A DNA stretch of 64,000 bases, from the NCBI GenBank assembly GCA_032821775.1, contig JAVLRN010000001.1, forward strand, positions 2,976,001-3,040,000, written 5' to 3'. Below are positions 1-10,959 of this stretch, one piece after another. Origin of the DNA: Sanguinoderma infundibulare (taxonomy: Eukaryota > Basidiomycota > Agaricomycetes > Polyporales > Polyporaceae). The translations under genes were made by a program, and so were the position numbers. Every line of letters begins with the position of its first letter. The first letter of the stretch is position 1. The notes beneath the pieces are model-generated. The model saw nothing but the letters and a program-made list of their open reading frames with translations, had not been told where the DNA came from and made no database searches.

Positions 1-1965
1 CGGCGACACCGAGATGCTTGTACTCTTGCGGGAAGCTTTGCAGGAAGTCTTGCGCAACTACTCGGTCAAGCTCCTCAAACCCATGCAGCGCAAAAGGATT
101 CTGGTTTTTGGACGGAGGCGCGCTGGCGCGGAGGTTGCTGCGCGTGTTGTAATCCGTTACCCTGCCAAACATCATGACGCTCTTGAGGAACAAGATGAAG
201 GAGTCCGTGTACTGCGGCGGATGCTGGGTAAACATCTCCTCTGAAAAGAGATCCTGTGGGTTGTGAGGGACGTTCGCCTGGAAACAAAGCATTAGGAACG
301 CGCTGCGGCGTTAATTTGTGAAACCACAAAACACTCACGTCCATCTCGAAGTCGCCGCGTCGGAGGGGTAACTCTGTGCCAATGTCGCGTTCGTCCACTC
401 CGTGCACCCACCCGCCGACGGATGCAATCCGGTCAAACATGATCGTCATCCACCACGTTCGTCGCCTCGACTCCAAGTCCTTGAAGTCTCGGGGCGGGGC
501 GAGGTACGCGCCTGGGGAAGCCGCTCCGATCGCGGAGAATGTGCCGGGATAGTTCAAACGCAACGGGATGGCCGCGCGGATCTGGAAGCCGGCAAAAATC
601 CACACTTCGACCCACCGGCCCTCCTGGTAGAAGTACCAGGAGAGAATGATGCACGCTTGCATGACAGCGAAAATGTCCACGCCGGTCGCCATCGTTCGGT
701 CGATGTACGCCCTCGTTTTGCTGACGTGCAGCTCCGCAAACTTGTCTCGTCGGGTGCCATCAGGCAACGTGACGATATCCTGCGACGTCCAACGGGAAGC
801 CGAAGCGCACTGAAGCAGATTGTCGTCAACCCCTCATCAAGAATTCAAATAATGGCATGCTCGACGCACTATTGCATGCAGAATGGCCGGGTGCGGATAA
901 TTGTCGTCCTTGGGGTGGAGATGCATAGACGCCAGGAAGGAAGGTCGGTGGAGAACGCGCGAACCGCATGGATCACATTTGAAGAAGATGTCAATGCTAT
1001 TCCACGGTTGTTAGATAACCACTGACAGTTACCCGGATTACCAACGTACTAGTGGTCGAGGGAGTCCGGGTCCGGCAGGTCAGGATCCCACCCGGAGAAT
1101 AGGACGTCCATGAACGGATCGGGCATGGGGTGCGCGTGGTTCTGATTGCGTTGGCGAAGTTCTGGGCTGCCCGTCGAGCCGCGGGGCTGGGAGTCGTTGC
1201 TGCGGGGGGAAAGGTCCTGGAGGACGTCTAGAGAGGCATGAGGAAGGATAATCCCGCCGCCGTTTGGGCTACCGCTCTCGGACTGACCGCCATGGGACGA
1301 GGTAGACGGGAACTGGCTGCCGTTGCGAGCTTGGGCATGCCGTGAGGGCGACGCGGAGCGCGAGTCGAAGCTCCGCTGGTCGTTCAGCTGGGATTTGAGT
1401 GATACTGCATGCCGACTCAGACGCCGCGCGGCGGGCAGGTAGCGACAGGACACAAGCGTACCTATTTGTTCCTCCAGCAGCCGTATCCGTTCAGCAGGAT
1501 CGACATTGGACGCGATTGGCAAGCCTTCTACGGGATCGTACGAGCATTGTGGCTCTGTCGGGTGACTACGAGCGCGGTCTTAGTTTTGCACGTCGGGAAA
1601 AGGGACGGGACGTACGCGTAGCCCACGGGGGGCGGGACACTGATCAGAGACTGCCATTGCCTAGCGCGCTGGATGAGGATACGAACACCGAAACCTAAAC
1701 GGCTGCGGAACTCACTTGACGCATGTGCCGCAATGGGGGCGAGCGGCGTCGCATTTCTGCGCGTTCGCGAGGGTTAGCGGACATGAACGACGCGCGGGGC
1801 AGGAGGGAGACGCACGAGTTTCCTCTTCCTGCAGGAGAGACACGCCTATCACGGGGGGCGCGAGGGGACGGGGATGGTTAGGGAAATGTGACGGGGGGCG
1901 GGAGAGGGTGCACGGACCTGGTTCCTGCGGAGGGCGGGGCGCGCGGTGGGCGGCGCCTTGGGCAT
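1..1965 (-). CDS. Zn2Cys6 fungal-specific transcription factor (3' end outside window)
   Basis: A DNA-binding regulator of the fungal Zn(II)2Cys6 class. Exons read on the minus strand are about 1965-1918, 1845-1816, 1756-1716, 1565-1462, 1404-1050, 996 onward, with further exons to the window edge. Spliced residues 17-50 give the binuclear zinc cluster: CLSCRKRKL, then KCDAARPHCGTC, then the sixth Cys in PQCSYDPVEG. A short leucine-type coiled coil follows (AERIRLLEEQI), then a Ser/Pro-rich linker. The Fungal_trans middle homology region starts near 996 (FFKCDPCG, RPSFLASMHL, ILHAI) and contains the conserved ESRRRTWWM block at about 470-500. The start is the ATG at 1965 (MPKAPPTARP), in frame with the cluster; a TATATAT lies about 115 bp upstream. 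The C-terminus lies beyond base 1. The target genes cannot be told. The zinc cluster is spread over four exons, one only 30 nt, so automatic models may miss it. Confidence 0.85.
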
Positions 1966-3521
1966 TGGGACGGGTGTGAGGGTGGTGTGCGCTGGTGGAT
2001 GGAGTGAAGGGGTCGAGGCGACTGGAATCGCGTCCTGGACGGAAGGGGGTGGCTTGGGCGATTTTCCGCGCTAGCGTATATATCAGTGGCTGGTGGGAAG
2101 CGAGAAGCGCGGTCGGGAACTGGCGAGAAGAGGGATCCCGCCGGGGATTCAGACCTACGCACGAGCCTAACACGGCGCTCGTCGAGGAACGAGCGAGTTC
2201 CAAACCCGATCTTCTCGCCAGCCACGGAAATGTATATGAGGGATGAAGCGTCTTTGATGCCCTCTGCTCCAAGCTCTCCCCGTCACAGTCTTCCGCTCGC
2301 CTGGGAAGGCACACGGCAATCCCTCCCGTCACCACCAGCCAAGGACCAGGCCCGCGCGATGTCACCAGAGCCTGTCGCCTTGGCTCCCGTGCGGTCGTGC
2401 GGGATCGAGGAACGCGGAAGATGAGCGTGTTTAGCCGAACCGGAGAGGTCTGTCAAAATGACGAGCGTGGCCCAGGGCCCCTATGAGGGCGCGAGGTGTG
2501 GGGGCAGAGCAGGACGGTTGTGTTCAGCACACACATCCGCCGCACCGCCATATACCGCGCATGCGCACAGACGGCATGTCTCTCTCCGCGTTCCGTCGTC
2601 CATCGTCGCAACGCCCCATCAGCGGGTTGATCTCCACTCGCATCTGGCAACTCTACTGGGCCCATTGCCTCCTCCCAGGCACATCCAGAACATCTGTGGT
2701 TCCACGGAGAAACAAACGATTGTTGCTATGTACCCCACCCGCGCGCAAATGACTCCAACCTCCTGCCGAAATGGGAGCCTCCCGGGACCGAATATCTCGC
2801 ACATACCCGTTCCGACCGGCATATCGTCCGATCCGCTGCTCATTCTACGAACCATTGCATGAGTTGCCAAGTAACACAAAGTATAATGGCAGAAGAATCG
2901 CCAACTGGAAACCATGGGATCGTCGAACCCGTAGCATCGCCATTCTACGTTCTCATTCAGAAGCGCGAAAAGTCAACGAGTGATTTACAAACTCCCACGC
3001 TACTTCTCTAAAGGGCGCAGCTCACTGCCTTGGTCCACCCCTCGTAAAGGCGAGGCTCTCAAACCTTACGAGGTTTCAATCACCAAGTCTTCTTGCACCG
3101 GTCTACGAACCGGCCTCATCGCAGCGCCACCGAGAATGAAAGATCCCTGCAGCTGTGGGCACAGCCGCCGTGTCCCGCGGCCTGTCTCCATACCTAGTCC
3201 AATTGTCTCCCGCGGAGGAGAGACGAAATGCTGACGAATGAAACGGAAGCAGCGGCGCACGCCGGCGCGAACTATGCCTACTTTGTTTTCGGGGGATCGC
3301 TCTGGGTCCTGAAATGGAAGGAACCACCAATGTCGCGTCCTCGGACGGGATATCCCGACTGGGTATGTGAACCAATCCATGTTGGTTCATACAGCGAGTA
3401 ACGTCCACCACCTCATGTAAATACGACATCCCTCACGACCTAACCATAAGGAAACAAAGGCATTAGCGGAAAACGTCTTTCACTCTGCCATCAGCCTGGC
3501 ATTTGCATATGGTGAAACGAC
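1966..3521. promoter_or_regulatory. intergenic: 5' region of the zinc-cluster gene and 3' flank of the YjbQ gene
   Basis: No convincing gene. Open frames on both strands are short, lack family motifs and do not join by splicing. The part next to the transcription factor is GC-rich and carries a TATATAT at 2077-2083, a candidate TATA element on the minus strand. The rest (2450-3521) is of mixed composition with no repeats that I can see. Confidence 0.4.
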
Positions 3522-4885
3522 CTACAGGATGGTCGCGACGATCCGACGCGAGTGCGGCGCATGCCTGAACTCTGTCAAGTAAATTCCTGCGCCATTGGGG
3601 ACCAGATCGGACACATTGGGGGAAGACGGGCATGCCGAGGGAGAGAGTGCGGGAAATCGCGTCGATGAGCCGGAGCGGTATTAACCGTTACAAATGTCGA
3701 GCCAGGACTCACCCTGCCAGGTCCCCAAGTTCAGGCGACCGTCCGTAATCGGCACACAAATTGACGTCCCGACGAGCGATGTTTTGGTGTGCGACACGCT
3801 AGTGCACAGGGTGACCAACGTTGCGACCGGGAACCTCAGTGACTGGACCTCGACAAAATGGCGGCTAACCACTCACGAGTCGCTGTTTCGATGTTGGAAT
3901 CGGGGGTGTAACGGTAGGTCAATGATTAGCATCAGACATGACATGGCCCTTGAGCCTCGAACCGCAGCGATGCCGCAATCGTGCAAAATATGTCGCCGCG
4001 CGGCGGCGCTCGACGCGCCTTCGAAATAATATGAGTACACTCACTCCGGACCTTCGTCAGTGTGTCGCCAATTCAGGTTCTCCGGCACAATGGTGTCCAA
4101 GGCCATGTCCATGTCTGCGCATACATATTGCCCCGACAGTCCCGCCCGGAGATCAGTAAGTAAAACGACTGGAGCGTCATGGGAATGAATTCCCACCTCG
4201 CCGAACATCTGTGTTTCGGGGGCGCAGCGGGCGTCCATCCAGCAGATCAGCGGTGGGGGATTTTCATTGACAACTGACAACGCACCTTTGTCAAAGTTCT
4301 CGTTGATGGTGAGCGCCGCAGAGGTGTGTTGGCTGCAACGCGCATGCCGTCAGCGTTAGCGTGTTGGTGGACAGATCGGAATGCGAATGTTGAATATTCG
4401 GACGTCCGAGGTCGTCCAGCGCAGAATCCAGGCACACGTACATGAACAGGTACAGAACCCCAACCTAAAAGCAAAGAGCGGGAAGATAGAACGTCAGCGA
4501 AGTGGACGGACATTCAGGTAGGTACACATATGAATGGGACGGAATCGAATGGGCCTCTTCGATGGGGCGTGTATGCTATAGCATTCCGGCGCCCCGCGGC
4601 CAATCCATCGCAAGGGCCCACCGAACAAATGTCCCTCCGCCGGCCCACGACGCCTGGAACAGTCATCTGCACCAACGTCAGTGGGCCGGCAGGAACCCGG
4701 GCTGGGCTGGGGGCTCATAGAACCCATCCGTCGCCGTGCACACGAGGTTACCAAAGAAACAGATAGAAGATGATGACGACCTGGACTCCTCGCAACCCTG
4801 GCTCGATCTGTGTAAGCACCTCGTCGGTCACGAGGTGGCAGCCTTTGCTCCTGCGCGCCAGGGTGAACGTCTTTTGCCAGCCCAT
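3522..4885 (-). CDS. YjbQ/UPF0047 family protein
   Basis: A small soluble protein of the YjbQ (UPF0047) family, found in bacteria, archaea and fungi; bacterial members have been linked to thiamine phosphate synthase activity, but the fungal role is not established. Six exons fit: 4885-4781, 4464-4442, 4332-4286, 4114-4045, 3798-3713 and 3586-3522, giving 131 residues in one frame. Family blocks appear in order: KTFTLARRSKGCHLVTDEVL, LFIQHTSAALTINENFDK, IVPENLNWRHTDEGP, SHTKTSLVGTS, VPITDGRLNLGTWQG, IYLTEFRHAP, RRIVATIL-stop. Length is close to the usual 135-145. The introns are odd: 316, 109, 171, 246 and 126 nt, against about 55 nt in neighbours, and the first uses a weak GTCGTC donor. The conserved step after NENFDK (expected DVR plus one residue before DMDMAL) is missing in the only GT-AG model. 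The gene looks intact but structurally drifting. Confidence 0.8.
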
Positions 4886-5853
4886 GGGTGTCGTGTGTGT
4901 GAGTGGATGTGGAGAGGACCGGGGGAATGGTGGTGCCAAGAAGGAAAGATCGAGTCTTGGTTGATCGACTATCTCGGTCAGATAACCTCCCGATTCTGCC
5001 CCTGGAATAGGGTTATGACCTCATCGCGACCCTCGTTGCATACATGAGCATGTACGAATGACTACAGATGACAATTGCGAAGATAGCATGGACACGGCTG
5101 GCGATATCGACATCAACAAGGAATATTCAGTCATCAGGTAGGCACCTGTAGGCACACACATATCACACAGCCGACGAATACATACTCAATGAACTTCATG
5201 AAGCTGTCCGTTCCTGATTGCCAGGGTGCCATTAGACGAATCATCCGCGTTCGGCGTTCGTGAAGTCCACACATGTCTCAAGTCGCATCTAGTCGCATGC
5301 GTGGCCATGCGAGTCATTCGCCGGACATTCGCGTCACTGGGGCGGCTATGAGCGTGCGAGAAACGCTGCCTGTCCGTTTTCCAAAGACTGAGGATGACGC
5401 GAACACATATCAACTAATTCGGATATTCGGAATTCGGGATATTGAAGTCGGACGAACATCTCCACCGCCCGCATAATAATCTGCATGATTACGCCGATCC
5501 AAAGATGGTAGACTCTGCGACAATATCAATAAGCCTCAATTCAAAGGATGCATGGACATAAAAAAACAGACCGAAGTCGGTTCAAGGTTCAAGCCACAGG
5601 TTGTGGAAGACGTATTGCCGGGAAGCCATACGACACGATCAAGACATCTTGGCGCGCCAAACTGCCAAAGTCATGATCGAGCCAGGGGTAAAGATTGGTG
5701 GTGTCCATGTCGCTATGCTACATACAATTGAATTGAGGGGGCTATTAGAAACGTGTCAGCATACATTCATACACTCATGTTGCGCGGCGCACACGAGCCC
5801 GGGGAAGCAAATCACGTATTACATACAATATCCTACCGGCTAGCAAGCCAGAC
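4886..5853. other. intergenic, no gene seen
   Basis: Flank between the start of the YjbQ gene and the stop of the next minus-strand gene. Short open frames on both strands have no recognisable motif and no plausible exon partners. It should hold the YjbQ promoter, but I see no clear TATA box. Composition is less GC-rich than the neighbouring coding DNA. Confidence 0.35.
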
Positions 5854-6764
5854 TCATCCCCGGGCGGCCTTGCGTTCGGCCTCGAGGATGGCATCGAACT
5901 CGGCTTGAGCTTTGGCCCGGGGGTCCTCAATTTCGGAAGACGGGCCCGAGTTTCGTTTGACGGAAATTGTTGCGGATTCAGAGACGCGTTGACGCTCGTG
6001 GCGTTGGCGAAGCTCGTCCCAAGAGGAGTGCTTCCCAGCGTTTTGCGCGTTTGCTTGTCGGATCGCCTCCCAGGAACTCTTTGGTCGGGTGGGAGCGTCC
6101 TCGGGAGCTGGGTGCAATCGAGTGATTATTAAAGGTACGCGGGTTAGTGAAGGATGGACTCACCATTGGGCGTTGGACCTGACGGCGCCACGCCGTCTGT
6201 CGATTCGGCATCGGTGACAAGGTCGAGACCAGGGGCGAAAATGTCTCCATTTTCCTGTTTGCGTTTCATGACGGCCTCGAGCATCTTTCTCTCTTCAAGC
6301 TGGGAAAAGAGGGAGGAGTGGTTTCCGAGTCGCTTGTTGACATTTTCGAGGACGAGCAGGAAGGCTTGTCGATCATCGAGTTGGTGGGCGAACTTTGAGT
6401 GTCGGCGGAAGTAATGGAAGAGGCCGAAGCCGTAGCCGGAGATGGCGGAAAATGTGACTACGGTTGTTGGGAAACGGATCCTGGACTTGAATCGGAAGAG
6501 AGCAAGTCCCGCGAGGCCGCCCCAGAGAGCGGTGTGTAAGTACTGCGGGGAACGTGTCCGGTTTCATCTGAATTCAAGGCGGCATTCTGTGCGGTGCATG
6601 GAAGGACATACTGGAAGATAGCGGTGATGACCAGGCAGGAAGGAGACGGCGAGGTCGTAGTCGTGCTGAGAGAGAAGGCCGGACTCGAGGTCGGGACGGA
6701 GGAGCTGCTCTGTGCGTGGGCGGGAGGTGAACGCGTTGTCAAACCAGCTCTTGGCCAGAGACAT
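5854..6764 (-). CDS. conserved fungal protein with hydrophobic helices (possibly OCIA-like)
   Basis: Three exons (6764-6612, 6542-6164, 6107-5854) keep one frame and give 261 residues. The N-terminus (MSLAKSWFDNAFTSRPR) leads into LLSQHDYDLAVSFLPGHHRY and then two hydrophobic stretches at about residues 52-90: HTALWGGLAGLALFRF, and TTVVTFSAISGYGFGLFHYF with glycines spaced as in OCIA-type membrane proteins. A charged helical region follows, then the motif SSWEAIRQAN and its near repeat SSWDELRQRHERQ, and a C-terminal helix rich in Glu/Ala (AQAEFDAILEAERKAARG). The family looks conserved in basidiomycetes, but I cannot name a function; OCIA-domain mitochondrial protein is a tentative reading from helix pattern only. 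It is transcribed divergently from the Rho GEF, with 296 bp between start codons. Confidence 0.75.
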
Positions 6765-7060
6765 ACTCGGGCAGCAGGCGAGAGGGAGGCGGATGCAAGA
6801 CGCGTCGAGCGCGGGTGCGGATTGGACCGCGTCTGGACACGTGATGGGGCGAGTGGACGGAAGAGCGGGATGGTGCACGCTCGGCCTGCACGCCTGCTCT
6901 CTCTCCATCCATCGCGCGGGCTGCCATCTCTCCCACTGCCAGCGCCGAGCGCGCCCTGCCACGCCGTGCACGACCTCTTCTTTTTACGACTCTGGGCCTG
7001 CAGCTCCTCCTTGTCTCCCCCCACGTTCTTTCCCCACTCCACCGCCCCGTCTCCATCCCC
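6765..7060. promoter_or_regulatory. divergent promoter region
   Basis: This 296-bp interval separates the start codons of the minus-strand membrane protein and the plus-strand Rho GEF. The GEF-proximal part is strongly pyrimidine-rich on the plus strand (CTCCTTGTCTCCCCCC and similar), typical of fungal core promoters without TATA. No clear TATA box is visible. Confidence 0.45.
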
Positions 7061-10000
7061 ATGGCCCTCTCCGACATCCCCGCCAAGCCCTTCCCCCCTC
7101 CCGCCAAAGACCAGCGGTTGCCGTCCTTGCCCCCGCTCGGTTTCGACTCCCTACCGCACCCGCCTCCCAAGATTGCCCGTGGCCCCCCACCAGATGAGGC
7201 ACCCCGCAAAACCCTCCCTCCCATCGATGTGAATGCCTCTCTTGGGACAGCCGACTTGTGTATGTGTTTCCCGCCCAGCCGTCCTTTCCGCCTGCCTGAG
7301 TGTCATGTCCCCAAGCTCTCGGCTCTGCCCCTCTTACCCCGCTCCCTGGCGAGATGCCCTCCTCGCCATCGGGTCTGAACGCTGACAGGGCCAAGAAATC
7401 AAATCCGCTCACAGACCTCATTGACACCGAGAAGTTGTACGTCGAACAGCTCACAGGCATCATCCGCGTTCGTACTTCGTTTCCCCTCCACAATCTCGTC
7501 CTACCCAGTTGCCAATCTCACTTGACGAATCCAGAAAGTCGCCGGCGCATGGTCCCGCTCGAACCTTCCTCCCCAAGAATTGGATACCATGTTCCGGACC
7601 ATAGAGAGTATATACAAGGCTAACCGTTCATTGCTTGCCGTGCGTCCTCTCTTCTCCCCTTCCCAACCTCCTCCTCATCCGTCCCTCTCAGAAACTCAAA
7701 GAGATCGGCACCAACCCCAAGGGTCTTGGTGACCTACTAATGCGATGGGTCCGTCCTTTACCTCGGCCCTGCTTCCATTCCTCATCTTTGCTGCCCCAGA
7801 TCGACGATTTAGAAGGTCCTTATACCAACTACTCTACCAAATACCGTTCCGGATTCGATGCTTGGGAGCCTGTCCAGGCTAACCCTCGCGTCCGCACCGT
7901 TCTCGCCATGTTCTCTTCCACCTGTCCTCCACCCCTCCCAACATCTTCTCCCGCACATCCGGCAGAGCGCCTGATATGGACCCTTGATGACCTCTTTCTT
8001 CTTCCCAAAGTCCGCCTCAAGTATTACAAGAAGCTCTACAACAGACTGCTCAAGAGTACAGCACCCGGCAGGAGCGATTATCGCATGCTTACAGGCGCTT
8101 TGGATAAACTGGAAAGACTCCTCGCCACAATCGACAGTCGTTCACGTCTGCGTGTCGGTGCAGACGGTGCCGAGGACGGTCCACCATTCGAGACCGAGGA
8201 CGAGGTAGTGATCGACACCCGCACTCGTCAAAGCACATTAGAGCCACAACCGCTCGGCCTGGGGTCAGGACTTGCATCACCCTCACAGCGCACCAGTGAT
8301 TCTACGCGAGCAAGCGGGAGCGTCTCAAGCAGGTGTGCATTGCCCCATCCCAAACCATCTGGAACATGTGCACTGACATAATGTGTGACGCAGCGGTCGA
8401 CGATCCGAGGATACAGCACCCACGACGGATAGTCGGACATCGACGTCGACATTGTCGATGCCGATTACGGACCTTGAGCGGAGGCTTTCCACGGAACGAA
8501 CACTAGATATATTCACGATGCAGTCAAAGGTTCGTCATGGCCCTGTTCATATACCGCAACTTTTACTCATGCGTAGTATCACCGCCTAATAGCAAGTCCG
8601 CCTGCAAATTGCACCTCCGCACCTACACTATACCCGAGAGTTGCGCTGCTCTACTTCAGTAATTATCTCTTTTACCCCGCGGACAACTGGAGCCGAAGTG
8701 GTGCAAGAACGAGGACACGTCTTCTTGCTAACGGACTTGATGCTGGTGTGTGAGAAGATGTCGCCGAAGGAGTTGGAGGTCGCTGGGCCCAACGGCCCAG
8801 ACATGTGGCTTCTCTACCCGCCTCTAGCAGGCAAGCATCTGCGCGTAGCGCCCGTCGATGGTAAGTCGTGTGGGGTTATGCCATTGAACGTTTACTTATA
8901 CGAAGGGCATCGTAGACATTACCCTATCGGTTTCCATTCTACGTAAGGAGACTCTGGTGTTACGGACAGATTCTACGGCCGCTCGTGACCGGCTCATGGC
9001 GGATTTCAATGAATGTATAGAGACTGCGTCTATGCGTGAGTGGGAATATCATACGCGTGCCAGTTCGATCAAACTGACCTATTTCAGTCTTCCCTTCCTC
9101 CTCCAAGAACCCCCCTCCACCTGTGCCAGCCCTGCCATCTCTCCCCGGTAATATGGGCAATAACGTCTCCCGATCGCCTTCCGTGCCCCAAGACCGTAGC
9201 CATCCACCTTCGGTCGGCAACACCCCACCACTACCAGAGCGCTTCAGTGGAGGCATGAGTCCCCCTCGAGCATTATCGCCGGCAAGCACTCATTCCCGGC
9301 ATTCAAATGACCTACATTCGCGGATGAACTCCAACGGGGCTGCCCTTGCCGATGCTGCGCTGTCGGGAGACATGGCAAGGATGAACATCAGTCCTCCGCC
9401 TCCAACGTCTCCCCATCAACAGGGTTTCGCGCCCGGTCCTGGCGGTTTTGGCCCCGGGCAGGCGTTTGGTCCCGGCCAGCATATGCCTCCTCAACCGTTC
9501 GGCCCTGGGCAGCATATGTCTCCTCAGCCGTTCGGCCCCGGACAACATTTGCCTCCGCACCAGAATGGCCACCCGGGACGACCACCTCCAGGAGCTTATG
9601 TTCCTCCTGGCGGCCCGGGTCCGCAGCGCCATCCCAGCTTCGGCCAGGGCCCTCCACAGGGCGGCATGCCTCCATCTCGTCAACCTAGTCTGACCAGCGG
9701 TCCCCCGCAAGTTGGTCAGTCATACCAGGGCATGCAGGGCATGGGGCTCCCGCCACGGCCAGGTCAGTCATTAGGGATGGGAGGTGTGCCTCCTCGCCGA
9801 CCTGGGATGGGTCCTGGTCCTGGTCCCGCGCCCGGCGCAGCCTACCCGCCTCCGCGACCGCCGTCCGAACCTTCAATGGAAGGTTTGCGGAGGATGGGTG
9901 GGCCTCCCAATGGCGGCCCGCAGTATTATCCCAATGGCGGTCCGCAGTATCATCCCAATGATGGCCCTCCGCCGCCGACGCTAGGGTACCCCGGGGACCT

Positions 10001-10559
10001 CCCTCCGCCACGGCCGGGCTTCTTGCATCGCACCGGGTCGTCGAGCTCGCTACCGAACATGGTCGGCGGCCTGCAAGCGCCCCAGCCCCGCCCTCTCTTG
10101 CCATCTGCGCAGATGAGCATGCGCTCCGTGTCCACCGCTGGCTCGTTCTCGATCGAGGAGCCAAGCCCACCCGGGTCGCCCGTTCTGGAGACCCCACGAC
10201 CTTCGGGCCCGGTGACGTCGACGGTGACTGCGCAGATGAAGTGCAAGGTGTTCCTGAAGCAGCAGCACGCGCAGTGGAAGTCGCTCGGGAGCGCAAAGCT
10301 GAAGCTGTACCGCGAGGACCCGACGAACATCAAGCAGCTCGTGGTCGAGGCGGACGAGAAGAAGCAGACGGTGTTGATCTCGACGATCGTGCTCACGGAC
10401 GGCGTGGAGCGCGTGGGCAAGACGGGCGTCGCGATCGAGCTGAGCGACAAGGGCGTCCGGACGGGCGTGGTGTACATGATCCAGCTTCGGAGCGAGAAGA
10501 GCGCGGGCGGCTTGTTTAACGAGCTGCTCGCGGGCTCGGATCGGTTCAATGGGCGGTGA
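7061..10559 (+). CDS. Dbl-homology (DH-PH) Rho guanine nucleotide exchange factor
   Basis: Activates Rho-family GTPases by nucleotide exchange, probably at the cell cortex. The ATG at 7061 opens a Pro-rich N-terminus (7061-7257). The DH domain begins in the second exon (from 7389: NPLTDLIDTEKLYVEQLTGI) and runs through KVAGAWSRSNLPPQELDTMF, GLGDLLMRW, YTNYSTKYRSGFDAW and RLIWTLDDLFLLPKVRLKYY to about 8140. After a Ser-rich linker comes a PH-like region (8600-9040; ERGHVFLLTDLMLVCEK, then LVLRTDSTAARDRLMADFNE). From 9123 to about 10200 the protein is disordered, rich in Pro/Gly/Gln, with an 11-residue repeat. The C-terminal roughly 110 residues (CKVFLKQQHAQWKSLGSAKL to GLFNELLAGSD) are compact and may be a second PH/RanBP1-like fold. 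Codon use becomes much more GC3-rich in this last block. Gene length is about 1,000 codons. Specific target GTPase unknown; RAC1 lies about 3 kb away. Confidence 0.85.
9477..9560 (+). repeat. 33-nt in-frame tandem repeat (11-residue unit)
   Basis: Within the disordered part of the Rho GEF, units starting at 9477, 9510 and 9543 each encode a variant of QHMPPQPFGPG. Two full units and a diverged third are seen. A further pair of short repeats (NGGPQYYP / NGGPQYHP) lies at 9911-9960. Such repeats can vary in copy number between strains. Confidence 0.75.
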
Positions 10560-10959
10560 TGGGCTTGAGGCGGACTCGAGCATCTAGCATCTGGCTTGGG
10601 TTCGGGCAGCAGGATGGATGCGGGCTCGACGAGGCGATGCGGACTCATTGTGGCACTCCCTCGGACACTCTCGTTTTTTTCCACAGCTACGTACTACGCG
10701 TTTATTGCAACCCGTTTCTGCTCCCTGTAGCGCACGTTCGTTGTCTTTCGAATGTCCACATTTTCTGTCTGCCAACTCATCTCATTGCTGCTCGCATCAC
10801 TATACATCTCTTCTCTTTTCTGCCAACAGGTTACAGGTTCCGTCCAAGCCAATGGTCTTTCTACCACTACCCGCTGACCGTTCACAATCGCAGTTGACGT
10901 CGTTCATGTCTTTACTATACTAGGATCTTCTATTAGCGTACCGCTGCGTTCCTCTACGT
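10560..10959. other. convergent 3' flanks
   Basis: Between the stops of the Rho GEF (+) and the exonuclease (-). T-rich and pyrimidine-rich on the plus strand from about 10670; no gene, repeat or RNA recognised. It should contain both 3' UTRs and poly(A) sites. Confidence 0.4.

Noticed and set aside
4041..5413. First reading of this stretch as a seven-TM membrane protein of a basidiomycete family
   Set aside because: Exon-by-exon translation matched YjbQ blocks (HTSAALTINEN, WRHTDEGP, GRLNLGTWQG) in one consistent splice model, which explains the same sequence better.
6458..7232. Overlapping long frames on both strands near the divergent promoter
   Set aside because: They run through introns, promoter and the first GEF exon without any family motif; GC-rich composition keeps them open.
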